Positions 21,630-34,495 of a stretch of DNA of 64,000 bases are shown here, one piece after another. A program made the translations under genes and the position numbers. The notes under the pieces were generated by a model. The model was not told the DNA's origin and did no database searches. It was given only the letters and a program-made list of their open reading frames with translations. The stretch comes from Phragmites australis. Lineage: Eukaryota; Streptophyta; Magnoliopsida; Poales; Poaceae. The stretch covers positions 49,545,958-49,609,957 of the forward strand of contig NC_084922.1 in NCBI RefSeq assembly GCF_958298935.1, in the 5' to 3' direction. Each line of letters opens with the position of its first letter. Positions within the stretch are counted from its first letter, which is position 1.

Positions 21630-24600
21630 ATGGCTACGCCCAGGAAGGGGACGGCGACGCCGCTGGGCGCTGTCTTCTCGCCGGAGGAGACAAAGAGGGC
21701 CGTGGCGAGGGTGGCCGAGGCCATCGCCGACCGCCGTGCCGAGCTTGGGCGCCTCCAGGGTTTCGTCGCCGACAACGCCGCGCTCGTCTCCCTCGTCAAC
21801 AGGCTCCCCGACGAACTCTCCCACGAGATCATGGTCCTCCCCTTCCCTCCTCTCGCTAATTTTACAATCTGCATCTTCTTCTACAAATAAGTTTGCTAGC
21901 TTACTTGGTACTATTATCGATTTCTTCATTTTGATGAGCAATGTTTGTGGTAGTAAACTGAAGACACCAGTAACTGCATTGTAAAGTACATAGTGTTTTT
22001 TGGCTGTGCAAATTGATTAACAAGGTATTACAGTTGATACAAAATGACTAGAGTGCCATTCTCATAATTGATATCGAAACACGGGGGTACTTTATGTGGA
22101 TGATACTACGAGATAGGAAAATAAAAGGGGCTAACAAAGGAAAACCTCATTACATCTACATGTATGCTTTATATTTTGCAACAAGGTATAAAAAGACTAT
22201 GCATTGCAGGTTCCCTTTGGTGGTGCTGCATTTTTCCCAGGGAAATTAATCCACACGAATGAACTCTTGGTATGGTTTCCACTATGGAACACCTTTTGAT
22301 TTTCAGTCTACGTGGGCCTATCTATGTATATGTTCGTGATGTGCATTATGTCTTAGGTGCTTCTAGGTGAAGGGTACTACGCACAGAGATCTGCTAAGCA
22401 GACAACTGAGATTTTGCACAGAAGGGGGCTGGAATTGGAAGCTCAAGTTGAAGCGATGAAGGCAACTATATCTGACCTTGAGGCTGAGGCGAAATTCTTT
22501 GAGTCCACTGCTGACGAGGCTTCTGTAAGGCTCCTTTCTCATGGGTCTTGTATGTATGGGCAGTGGTAGATTAGTGTTTTACTTAGTAAAGGCAACCATA
22601 ATATCAATTTCCTTTAGGCCATTTGTAAGAGAAAAATAGGAAATGGGTAGTGAGTTATAACAGACCTTCATTGGCATATGGACTCGTGAATTGCAGTTAT
22701 TGCATCTCAGTATGCATACTAAGCTAGCACCCTAGCCTTCTTTAGATTGAAAGCTGGAAAATGCTATATGTAGTGTGTTGAGGTATAGCAATATAGCCTT
22801 GCAGACTTGATTCTTAACTGAGTTACTTTTATGATTGATCAATTCATTTGTATTAACATAAATGAGAACTGTTCACAAGTTGGTGCTCACTCTACATTGT
22901 TTTTGCACACATTTACATTAAATTGGGTGCTTAACTATGTTGATTTGGGCAGGAGGGTCTTGTTGAAATTAGGGAAGAATATGATGAAGAGACGGAGAAT
23001 AATTCATTAAAATCAGGTAACCATTTGGAATTTCCTTTTACTTAGCTAATGGTTATAAAACTAATCTGCACTTTTATTGTCTTCATGATTTGTTTGCCTC
23101 TTTATGAGTTATTAATATATTAGTTTCTAATATGAATATTTGCCCAACGTATCTAATCCTTGCTCTCTTGTAACTCCTTACATGGTAGGATATTCTTGTT
23201 GAGTAGTCCTGAATTGACCAAGTTTTAAGTGATCTTGCTGTAAGTTGATCCGTCAATATTTTATTCCACAAGCAAATGTTGTTTCGGTGCTCTAAACAAA
23301 AATATAGATACTAGCAATGACGGTGGAAGCTCCATGACTAGCAAGAGCAGACACAAGCAGCTGCAAGGATACTAGCAGATACTAGCAGTGGAGACTGAGA
23401 CTAAAGCTAGACACTAAAGTAGCTGAAGACTCAAACAAAAAGACTCATAACACTAAAGCACAACCTAGCACAGTAGCAGGAGATTGACAGCCCAATGTGA
23501 ACCAAGAAGCACAGAACCATCACCAAAAGCAGCCCATAGCAGCAGGCTACAACCACCGAGCATTATGATAAGGACCCGGACAAGAACAACCACAAAGTCG
23601 GTGAACAGTGTAAACACATGCTTGATCGTCCACGCACAGGAGAAGAGCAGAGCCACGATATGCAGGGTGCGGCGGCCATGGGAAAAAATTAGGGTTTTAG
23701 GCGAGTTGCAGTGCCCTGAGGAGAAAAACCTAGCTGTGGTACCATGTTTGGAATAACAACTTGTATTCAATAGTAGCCCATGGGAGCAATATATAGAGAG
23801 TACATGAGGGAGTACATGATAAGGACTCTAGTAACCTATACGTAATGGATAATGATTCTATATTCCTAACAGGTTAAAGGTGTATCTTGTACTTTTTTAA
23901 CTGCTATTTAGGCATGACAGAATAACATGTTCTGGTGATATTATTATCGCCTTGATGGTTCAAAGCTGGTGGTAAACCTTTGGCGCTTACATGTGTAGCA
24001 AGCAAATTGAATTATACTTTGGCATAGCTTATTTTACTTGTCTACTTCAGAGGCTTCAAGTTTTGCTGGGGGCATGTCAGATAAAGATAGGGAACATGCT
24101 CGAATCATGGCAAGGTTAGATGAACTTGAAATGGAAGAAAAGGAAGTTGAAAGTACTTCTGAAGAAGAAGAAGATGCCGATGACAATGACGAAGATGATG
24201 AAGGTGCTGGAACAAGTGAGGATGGTGAGGAATCTGGAAATGCTTTAAGTGGTGACAATGAGCATCACAGTTCTAGTTTTGGCGCCTCGTTTTCTGGAAG
24301 TGGTGGTAATGATAGGAGTCATGAGAATATCCAGGTACTTAATTGTTTCTCAAGCTGATCTTACTAAAGATTGATGTAATCTTAATTTGCTTAACATGTT
24401 GTGCTGAAATTATTCATTTTGATGCTCTGAGTAATAGCTGAAGAGTGCATTTAAGAAGCCTGGAGGAGGGGAACTGCTGAGAGGTGTTTCTCATACACCA
24501 TCAGCCCACACATCTCATCCAGTATTTCCTGGCCAAACTTCTGTAAGTTGTTTATCGTTTTTTGAGTACCTTTTCCTTTTGTCCCTGAATTAACAGCTTA

Positions 24601-25661
24601 TTAATTGGTGTATCTCCCTTATGTTCACATTGTGTTTCTTTTTATTTGCAGATAATAAACTCTGAAGTTCAGGTTCCCACTAAAGGTTTGTTCTACTCTA
24701 TGGTTGGAGATGACTTGTAGTAGAATTGGCATCTTGTTGATGTAATGTTGCTGGAGATGGGACTGAACTTGATTCTCTTGGCGCTTCATATGCTTGCTTG
24801 AAGTGTGTAGAATTAACTACCATGCTTATTTTTGTGTGACCCAAACATTCTACTTGCAGCTGTTTCTTTTCAAGACGACAAGCATATAGTTAGTTCATTA
24901 AAGTCTCCTCCCTTGCCACTGGATCCGAAATACTCTGCTCCAGGGCTCAAGGTACTGATGGTTTTACTTCTTACAGAACTTCTGTATGCGTTCCTTTGTC
25001 TGCATAAGTCTCTCAGTCAGGTTTTCTTCAGTGAACTTCTACACTAAGCCACTAACATTAATGAACATGGAAATGGGAGTACTGGTCCTCACAAAGGATG
25101 TTAACTATCTGCCCATACGTTAACAGTATTACCCCCATGTTTCAATCATGGTTTTTTGTTGTTTGGATGTACCACAGTTCTACTGTCTAAACATGCCATG
25201 ACTCCACAAACGTGCATTGCATTTTACTGTTATGGTTTTTGTTATTTGGATGTGTGGATAATGCTGATAGTCGGTTACTCTATTTGCAGGATTCTTCAGA
25301 CCTCGTTCCATCTCGTGATCGAAAGATAATATCAAGTGGGCGAAAGGTCTCTTTGTTGTACTCTGTTAGATGTACTTCCGAACCCTTGAACTTGCACTTG
25401 AGCTTAATTAGGTTATTGACTTATCTGTCAGCAGGCCTTTACTGGATCTATTATTGAACATGATGACAATCTTTCAGCCACTCAATCTTCAGCGAGCAAT
25501 TCTTCTGAGAAAGTATGCTGTTTTTCCCCGAACTTCGCATTGGTGCAATAGAAATTCATATTGATCTCTTCTCTACTGTTTCCCTTAACATTTTGCAGCC
25601 TGGTACTTCTGCTTCTTCAAGGCCTATGTCTAGATTCAAGATGCAGAAAGGAGAGCGCTGA
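21630..25661 (+). CDS. URI-like unconventional prefoldin (RPB5 interactor)
   Basis: Eleven exons (21630-21833, 22210-22269, 22357-22524, 22953-23016, 24051-24334, 24438-24542, 24652-24685, 24860-24951, 25290-25346, 25435-25512, 25599-25661) join in phase to 402 residues. Residues 1-140 form an alpha-type prefoldin fold: helix AVARVAEAIADRRAEL, hairpin core VPFGGAAFFPGKLIHTNELL and LLGEGYYAQRSAKQT, then a second coiled coil. A strongly acidic Glu/Asp stretch follows at about residues 195-225. The C-terminus reads SRFKMQKGER. In animals and yeast URI binds RPB5 and the R2TP/prefoldin-like complex and helps assemble RNA polymerases. The plant role is inferred. ATG 21630 (MATPRKGT) was chosen; an in-frame ATG at 21492 would add 46 unconvincing residues. 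The start region is CpG-rich. Confidence 0.87.
23745..23871 (-). mobile_element. Short LTR and primer-binding site of a copia/TRIM-like element
   Basis: Read on the minus strand, 127 bp begins TGTTAGGAATATAG and ends TATTCCAAACA. It is followed at once by TGGTACCACAGCTAGG, close to the initiator-Met-tRNA primer-binding consensus TGGTATCAGAGC. The sequence further left (about 23330-23740) looks like a copia leader and gag start (CCCATGGCCGCCGCACC). A matching second LTR is not visible. It sits antisense in intron 4 of the URI-like gene. Confidence 0.6.
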
Positions 25662-26728
25662 GTCTCTGACACCAGGGTGAATCTATGGCAACAGAGCTGC
25701 ATTTGCGATAATCTCCATAAGTGGTTGTGCTGATACAGCACGTTTGAATTTTAGTTGATCAAGATTCTTCTTTCATACAATGATTGCTGAATGGAGATTA
25801 CCGAAGTCAACATTGTATCCCACCACCTCCATGGGGGCTTAAGCGACAGCGATCAGTTCAAATAGAGCAGTTTGTCTGAGCTGTTGAGCACCTGAAAACT
25901 AGACATTTCCTTGTCGAGTGATTTTTGCCTTGTGCGGACGGTGGAGTGCATGTTCAGTGAAACGGTCTGTGGATACGTGTGGCGTGTCCAGTAACATGTA
26001 AGCTGCGCAACCTCCCAGGTTATTTCATTCATCGGGTGGTATGCATAATACTAGTTTGCTTGAAGTGCCACATGCGAGGTCACTATTGCGATGTGGGCAT
26101 TACACATCTACGAGGGAGTCTCTTTACGAGAATTTCTTCGCGAAGGGATTTTTAATTTTTTTAGTATTTTAATAATTTTTCTTTACGGTTCTTGGTATGA
26201 ATGAATTTTTAAAGTTATTTATAGGAAAGAAATAAAATAAAGTGAATATGGATAGGGATGGTCTAAAGTCAGTCAGATTAGTTGTCTGCTTGCTGCGATA
26301 TGTAACGGGCTTGCGTTCTTGTCAGCCAAATTCAGCTAAGTCGTTCTTGATGTTTCTCTTTCAGAACCATATACAGGTAATTGGCAACTAAATTATTGAA
26401 AGAATCTTACACATACAAGTGGTTGTAATGCTGAGGAAAGGGAAATGCCTACAACTACAAAAGAATTTGATGAAAGCTAGCTCAAGCTCAGAACACAGCA
26501 GCAAATGAATGTGGTGGTTGGTGAGGAAAAGTATTGAAGATTTCCACGAATGGGGTTAATTCACCCTTTTTCTTTCAAAAGATTGAAAAGGGATTAAAGC
26601 AAAAATAAAGAAAGAACAATATTCATTGGTTGATTGGTTAATATGGGACGTCAGTTAACCATCAGATGAGCAGGGGAGTAGTAAATAACCAAAGAACTTG
26701 TTGGTCTCAGTTAATTACAGATTGAGTA

Positions 26729-29700
26729 CTAGTGGTTCGAACTTGTGCTGTAATAGAGTGTCATGACATGGTCAGTTGTTGCCGCCGCCGGTGAGCGCCG
26801 AGCAGGGAGCTCGACAAGTGCCTCTTGTTCCCTTAGCGTCGACGAGCACCAGATGCTGTCTCTCACGTATTTCACCAGCAAGAATGGAGGAAGAAGCTGC
26901 CCTCTACATGTCAGCTCCACCTGTCATTCATTTATAAATCGTTGTAATTAGCTAAAGAGATAACCTGAGAACCCAGGAGCGACGCCACGTTGTGTCTCCC
27001 TGGTGCACTGACACCAGACTAGAAAAAAGAACTTGGTGCTAAGTAGCACATTTTGATCACATATAGCAATAAAAATTATTCATTTGATCATACTATGCAC
27101 CATCATAAGATTCATCCTAACTTCCCCACTGCTGAGAACAATATATGCAGAACAGTACGAAGAAAATCTCTATGCATGCATTATCGAACTATACATACCT
27201 CAATCTTTTTCATAAGCAGATTAATATTCGGAATTATGTGTTTGTTGTTGGCGTGCTGGACGTGACACACTACACCGTACCGGTAGCGCTCTACGTATCT
27301 AACAGAAATACATAAGCATGATGGCATGCGGACGTAGGCAAATATGCAGATGGAAACTCACACACTAAGTATTTGGCTAGATGACATTGATTTGGTGGTG
27401 GGTGCATGTATTGCATGTCGCCTTCACGTTGTCTTTGCAGTGCAGCCATATCCATCAATATCCTCATCAACATGCAACCTCTGCACCATAGAGAGCACAC
27501 TACTCCGGCCGGCCTTACCGTAGAAACCACTTCAAGCCAAAACCTAGCATGCGGCGGTGCGGCCAAAAGTAGCTTTCCTGACTCCCCTCTCCATATCATG
27601 TGCCTCAATTCGTACCTACGGATTCTATACGTCTGTATATAAATATGTAAATGCACTGTAATAATTCTAAGATCACAAAAGCCTGAGAAAAGAGAAAAAT
27701 ACTATCTCTTATTAATCGAGCATTCATGAGCTCAAGATTGACCACTACATGGGTCACTCTTTTTTTTGTGTGTGTCATTCTTGCACAGGGGTCATGCTAA
27801 TTTTCTTTGTATCATTCTAATTTCATCGGAGGTCTCCGAAGAGACGCTACATGGATCACTCTGTCGAACAATTGACCCCAAAAGCTTGAACGGCAACTAC
27901 AGGACAGTACTAGGTGTCTAGGTAGCATGTGCATGAGTCGTGCGTACGTGTGGCAGGCAACGCCGTGAACTCCGTGACCAACACATATGTGTATATGTGT
28001 GTGTGTATATATGTGTGTATATACACACATATCCCTGCTGGTAGCCAGCAGAGAAAGACCGAACGACATTCACCGGACCCACTCTACATTGCGCGTACGA
28101 GATCAACAGTGACATTTTGGTCAGCAAAAGCAATCAAGCTAATCGTGGATCGATCGATGGTTCGCAATCGCGGCCAGCCGGGGTCGTCGTCGTACACACG
28201 TGCAGCGCGTGCGATCGAGAGAGCTCGCACGCGTACGAGCGTGCGTGCGTACGGACCGGCCGGTCCATCGAGTGGTTGCTGTCGCGCCGTACGTACCTGC
28301 GACAGTATATATTCTGGCCACATTTTTCTTAGGGGACGACTATTTATCACTAGATTGAAATCAGGAAGACTTTGAGTTAGCGCACCAGAGCTATTCATGC
28401 TTCATCCGACGGCCCTACGTGGTTCCTCTTTCTCCAGCCTCTCTTTTCTTCGACACAATAGCTTTCGATGCGAGCTCATTGTAACGCCCACGCCTCCCGC
28501 TCGCCTGCGTCCTTCCCCAGCGACGTCTTCGTCGCCGGATTTGCCCCCACCGTACTAACCTATTGGCACGTAACGCTCCCATTCTTAGCTCTGCCCACCA
28601 ATGATCTTCCCACCGTTCGCAGCCAGCGGCTCCGCCGCCTCACCCACCATCACCGTCTATCCTGTCTGTCTCCCCTAAGTTTCCTTCTAAGCCCGAAATA
28701 TATGGAACCTCACCAAAAAATCCGAAACCGAAAGTCCACCGCCCCTTACTTGCTGGCGCCGCACATTCACGCAGTTGACTGAGACCTCGCTCCATTTCAA
28801 TCGATTGTTACATAGTAAATACGTTTTTCTTAACATCTTAATTTCTTTTCGGTAATTTTGGGCACATGAAAATCAATGCATGTGGTTTGATCAGGGTGTA
28901 GAAATTCGTAACATTTTTAGATGCCATCAAATGTATACATACATATATATGTATATATTACTCTAATATATATAATTATATGTGCCTATTAACACTAGGT
29001 ATCCCTTTACTGTTCCAGTCCATCATGCTTGTGCTTGAGATTTTTCTTTGAGCATTTTCTTTTGGTTACTCTGAGTCTAAAATATGATGAGGTAGTTTAA
29101 GGTGCTTGCAAGTGCTGATTAGATTAATTTTTATTAGGTTGTTCGTTCTAGTGTTTTTGAAGTATCTATTGTCTTGGGTATGTAATATGTTAGTGCTTAA
29201 TTATTTCATACTATGAAATGAGACTGATCCTACATCCCCCATCCAATACGTCAAGTGCACCACTGTGTGCTATGGAGCATGGACCACCCAGCTGGTAACT
29301 AGCATACGTGGCTCCTATTGGTTGGCTAGCGAGCCACTCGTCAGTCGGTTTCACGAGAGAGACGTAACGTACCTAATAATACTGCATGGCTTATTAGGCG
29401 GTACTAATAATACTGCATGGCTTATTAGGTGGTATTTTAAAGGATAGACGATATATTCATCAACAAGACGTATCTGATAATTTCTTAACCTCTACATTTC
29501 TGATCTATTGTGTAAGTACATGTATATTATGGTATAAATATATGTGTGTCAATATGTTGTATTAGATTTCTCAAAAAGTAAAAACTACATGCGCGTGCTG
29601 CAACCGTGATGTATACTCCTGGATCGAGTGGTAGGGCACCTGGAGCGATCCATGATCGATGGATGCTGACGATCAGATGACGCGCCTCGCCACTCCGTCA

Positions 29701-30951
29701 CCATGATCTATGCATGCATGCCACCGGCCAGCGAGCTCCTGCCTAATACTGTCCCTCCGGTCAAAGAGGGAGAAAAAACAGCGAGGGAATGTTTGGAACG
29801 AACGAAGAAATTCCACAATAAACAATGTAATTCCCATTAATCCCTGTAGTAATCGGGGGAAAAGTTCCAAAAACTGGCACGCTAGAAATATATATAATGC
29901 TGTTAGCGACTAGATATATGCATGTATGGCCTTCGTTGCGTTCATGCATATCCAGAATAAGTGCTGCCATGCATGATAGAAATGCTCGAACATGATTGAT
30001 GAATGCCTTCATGCTGCAAACCATGCCGCTGCGTCATGCATGCAGGCACGCACGAACGACTTGTAAGAGGAGATGAACTGCTGTCAAATATATTTTTGAG
30101 CGAGGGCATCGTTGTCAAATATTAATGACCGGAGAAGTAGGAGTACGTACAAGCATAACTTGCTAGTTAAATCAAACATAAAGCTAGCAGATCGATCACG
30201 TCGACATCGGACGATTGGTTAAGCTGGCCTAGCTTGATTTAAGATGATTAAGTGTATAAAAAATTATTTGAACCAGAGTAGTTAATTGGTTTATTAGTGC
30301 AAATGAAAAGGTTGGCAGCGAGCAAGTCGTTGATGAGTTATGATCACGCACCAGCACACATTTGCGCAACAGTTTTATCCACATTGAATAATTGACAGCT
30401 CAACAGTTTGATTCTTTGATGAAACGGAAATAATAGGCATGAACTTGATCAATCAAATTGATTTACTTAATCAAACGAAAATACTACAGGATTTGCTTTT
30501 ACGCGCGCGCGTATCCTGTTTAACCCAAATAACTGATTTCTTTGTAACTCGTCCTTGTTTTTCTATTATCTCTATAATGAGATGTTTGCATGTTATTAGC
30601 ATCCCAAATCATACTGGTACTTTCAACCTTTCCTAGCTGGAAAGTTACTACCTCATGCATATATACAAACACCAAAGGACCAAACAACACTCGTCATTTT
30701 TTACCTTCAATCGAGAGAAATTAACTAAGCAAGGGAAAAATAAGTGTGAGTTGATCAACAGGAGTTACTACAGTTATTTCTGGAAAAAATCTACTCAGGT
30801 AATTTTCTCACTAATCAGAGAGGATTGGGTCTAATCGCTGCGCATTCAAACAAATTACAGGTGTTTTAGCTATAGAAACAGGTAGGAAACTCAACTATTT
30901 GAGCTCACTCCATTTTTGAACAACCTTAATTGCACATAATGCATATTTGCT

Positions 30952-31039
<88 letters not shown>

Positions 31040-31293
31040 GGGGGGGGGGGGGCGTGCCTAGGCGTATTGTAGTTTACTATTACGCTACCTCTCAGCTACG
31101 ATCCTAAAAACAGTATAATTGTGATCTACAAGATATATCAGTTACTATAAATATATATGATCGTAACTTGGTACCTTCTCTAATTGTAATTATAATTTTT
31201 TTTTATGTAATCGTAACTTGTTCACCTCTGCACACACTCCTAGTTACGATCCCAAAAACAATATAGTTACAGTCCACAAGATAGGTTAGTTAC

Positions 31294-31336
<43 letters not shown>

Positions 31337-34300
31337 ATAACTCGGTACCTTCTCTGGTCGTAACTTGATATCTTCTCTGTTCATAATTAAGTACTTTCTG
31401 TCATGTGATCAAATTCGTTCACCTCTGCACACACCCTCAGTTATGATCATAAAAGCAGTATCGTTACAATCCACAAAATCCAGTTACTACAAAGCAGTAC
31501 CATATTGTAACTGTTTTGTACCTTGGCATGAACGTCCGGTGTGCAAGCAGCAAGCTTCAAGCAAGATGCAGTGCTCCGCTCGCGCTGTCCAACCAAAGCA
31601 CGTCCGGTGCCACGGCCTGTGGCGAATCCGCGCGAATGAGTGGCACGACATGTCGTACTTATACCCATGAGAGGTCGTGGCGCGGGGTAGCGTGACATGG
31701 TTAGGCGAACAACAAAGCGTGCAACATGGTGCCAGACAGGCCCACGCGTGGAGCGGCGGTGCCGGGGTCGTGTAAATCCCTCTCGGCTTGATTGACTGCA
31801 GTGGCGCAGGCACAAAATAGACTTGCCGGCACCAAGTTACAATCTATATATATTCTGCATGTACGTGCAGCGTACCTGCAAAATACGCATGGATCTAGCG
31901 TGCGCCAGATCGAGCAACCAACCAGGCACTGACGCGCTCACCAGCCTCACGGACCGAGCGCGCACCACCCGTGACCCGAGCAGTGATTTGCAACCAATTG
32001 CAACTTCTTGCATAGATTAGTTACAAGTATGAGCATAGGTTGATTGCAACTACAGGCATAGAACATGTCCTCACCTTCGAGTAGCGATTGCAACTAGTTG
32101 CAACTACGTGTATAGATGAGTTACAACATTTAATATAGAGTGATTGTAACTTTTAGTTGCAACTAAAGACATAGTGGTTACAATTATATGCAGCGATTTG
32201 CAATCAATTGTAACTTTTTGCATAGAAAAGTTACAACTACAAGCATAATGTGTTTTCAACTACAGGCATAGAGCGAGTTCCCACCTTTTAGAAGTGATTA
32301 GTTGTAACTATAGACATACAGTGGTTACAAGTATATGTACAGTGAGATTGCAAGTCGTCATCCTAACTATTTAAAACGTGGGTCGAAGGCGGTGATGTGC
32401 AGGGCTGATTCAAGGCGGACTCGGTTGGGCACGCGTTGAAGTGGTCGGGGGTGTGTGGGAGGAAGGCCGGCTCGGTCAACGACGCACGGGAGGGAGGTAG
32501 ACTCGGTCAAAGGTGCGCACGAGGAGGAAGGTTGGCTCAGTCGAAAGGAAATTCTATAGGACCCTTCACAGAAAGATCTCTACGATACCCTCATCTATAT
32601 CGTTCTTCGCTGATCCAACGGCCGGATATATAAGAGAAGTGAGATCTGATGCTATAAAATTTCCTTCTAATTTAGTGGGGACGCGTGCGGCCGGCTAATG
32701 TGCAGCGCAGGTAGGTGCAGAGAGAGATCATGATGTGGCCTATTGGTTTGTCTACTACCAAACCAAAGAGATCCCAATCAAGCTATATGGTACACTTATA
32801 TATATGCGGCCATACAGGATATAGCAACCAATGCTACATAGCTTGCAGTGCAAATTCAACAAATGCGCAGCACTGTTCACTATATTGATTGCTCTATATC
32901 GATATATGCTTCTCCCCGCCATTCATTTAGTCAAAAAGGTTTCATAATTTGATTCGAGGAAACCAAAGAAATGAAAGACCACACTATGCCTGCTTAATTC
33001 GTGACTAATGAAGGGTCGATTCGAAGTGTCGTACGGCTCGTACCTGATGAGATCGTGTGAGTCCTAGCTTGTCGGCCAAATACTTCATCACCACCTCCAC
33101 CTTCATGTTGCTATCCCTGTGAGAAAATAGTTTGGATCCATACTGAGATCGATGTGTATATTTTTGTATGACCTTTCAATTCATGATGGTCATTACAAAA
33201 TGAAACAAAGTTCGTTTGATGGGTACTACTCTTACATATGGCTGCCTGACTTATCTAAAAACTGAAATACTAGCTACCGGCTAGCTAGATAGGTCTTTCA
33301 GACTAACAAGACAATGAAAGTTACATTGCAGATACACACATATAACACTGTCATGCATTTAATCTTTGAGAATGTCTATTAGCTTAGTACGTATAACAGT
33401 GACTTTTTTGTAAGCGTAAGTTTCAAATTTTATCTATTAGATAAACATCCAATCAAGCAGCAAGTCAATCTCTATACACATCCAATGGTCACAAAAGTTG
33501 ACTTATTTATAGTTATTAGGAAAAAACCAGGCAACTTATAAATAGCAAAGCTGTTAATCGTAAAATGAAAAAAGAAAGAGGAAAGATAAATTACTTGATT
33601 CTTAAGTAGCTCTTTGGTATCTGAGGCAAAATGGATTCTCTAGCTCTGCAAGCATGAAAAAGAAGTGTAGTTAAGTACTTAAAGCTCCACACAAGATTAA
33701 CACAAATACTCTCAGGATAGCACTAATAAGCTTATACAAGTATTCATTCATGTATTCAGTAAAAAAAAATGGTATTCGTGTATTGGCCTTGCAATTGGAT
33801 TATCATCAGATGCATTAAGATGCACCTAATATGATCAAACATATGCATATATGATATGAGCAGATGTCAACACACATATGCATGTACTGTAAAGTTGAGG
33901 ACATATACACTTACTGGTTGGTAGCCGCCTGAAGTGTCAGCCACAGCCCGGCCGCCTCCGCTCGTCGCGGCGGGCTAACGACCCTCATGGCATCGCCGGA
34001 GCTCCTGAACGGAGGCAAGAACGGCGCCGACATGGACCCGCTCGCCGCCACCGCCGCCGCTGCCCGATAACGGCCGTTGCCGTACGACTGGTAGCTCCTA
34101 AGGGGCAGTGGGAACAACGGCGGCCTCATCCTCGTGTTCCGCTTGTCGTAGGTGAACAAGTCCAGCTCCATGGGAGGTGGCACCGGAGCTGTAGTGTTGA
34201 TGTCGCCGGAGGAGGAGGTGGAGGACGACGACACCGTTGCGAGGCCCAGCTGGAGCCACTCCCCATCGTCTCCGGCGCCGCCCCTAGAGCTCGTGCCGGC

Positions 34301-34495
34301 CGCGGCAGCCAACTCGTCGGCGTCGCCGGCCATGGCTATCCAAGGGGATCTTGACGGTTTGTGATAATCTTGGCTCGCAGCTGCCGATGAGGCCTCCAAT
34401 TGGGCAGCGATGCCGACGCAGAACTGACCGGGGTGGTAGTACGACTTGCTGCTGTTCTTGCCGTCATGGTGCAACAGGTTCCTAGTAGGGACCAT
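26729..34495 (-). CDS. LAX PANICLE 2-like protein with C-terminal RAWUL domain
   Basis: Four exons, 34495-33915, 33645-33595, 33116-33044 and 26920-26729, join in phase to 298 residues. The N-terminal two thirds is low-complexity with short conserved-looking motifs: MVPTRNLLHHDGKN, GEWLQLGLA, ELDLF, RPPLFPLPLRSYQ, MRVVSPPRR and GLWLTLQAA. The C-terminus (LPQIPKSYLRIK, NMKVEVVMKYLADKLGL, VELTCRGQLLPPFLLVKYV, RDSIW) is a RAWUL ubiquitin-like fold. This architecture matches rice LAX PANICLE 2 and maize BARREN STALK 2, nuclear proteins needed to start axillary meristems. I cannot tell ortholog from paralog. Intron 3 (33043-26921) is 6.1 kb, far longer than the others, and holds satellites and MITE-like DNA. 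Confidence 0.82.
29373..29434. repeat. 31-bp tandem duplication in the LAX2-like intron
   Basis: Two adjacent copies of a 31-bp unit starting CTAATAATACTGCATGGCTT lie at 29373-29403 and 29404-29434 and differ at one base. Confidence 0.85.
30955..31052. repeat. (AT)n-(GT)n-(G)n compound microsatellite
   Basis: About 32 AT units run into about 10 GT units and then a run of about 14 G. A second AT run lies at 31297-31333. It lies in the last intron of the LAX2-like gene. Confidence 0.97.
31090..31520. repeat. Three diverged tandem copies of a 140-200 bp unit
   Basis: The phrases AGTTACGATCC(C)AAAAACA, ACA(A/G)TCCACAA(G/A)AT, AGTTACTA(T)AAA and GTTCACCTCTGCACACAC recur in order, with copies starting at about 31094, 31231 and 31437. 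GGTACCTTCTCT also repeats. Copies differ in the length of an internal AT run. Confidence 0.65.
31985..32350. repeat. Short satellite built on TTGCAACT / AGTTGCAA
   Basis: About a dozen copies of TTGCAACT, TTGTAACT, AGTTGCAA or AGTTACAA alternate with CATAGA and GCATAGAG phrases at roughly 25-45 bp spacing, in both orientations. No coding potential is visible. Subterminal repeats of a DNA transposon are one explanation. Confidence 0.6.
32546..32664. mobile_element. Possible short MITE, about 119 bp
   Basis: The left end AGGAAATTCTATAG and the right end, which reads AGGAAATTTTATAG on the other strand, form a terminal inverted repeat with one mismatch. The body has paired GATCTC...GAGATC stretches near the ends. 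I could not define a convincing target-site duplication, so the superfamily is open. Confidence 0.55.

Noticed and set aside
21222..21941. Long minus-strand ORF across the URI 5' end
   Set aside because: It is an antisense shadow of a CpG-rich first exon. The plus-strand frame has prefoldin motifs and proper splice continuation.
27800..28800. Cluster of overlapping short ORFs in the LAX2-like intron
   Set aside because: Open frames appear on both strands with biased composition, no recognisable domain and no splice partners.
31447..31815. Minus-strand ORF of about 120 codons
   Set aside because: It overlaps an equally long ORF in another frame and sits between satellites. There is no domain.
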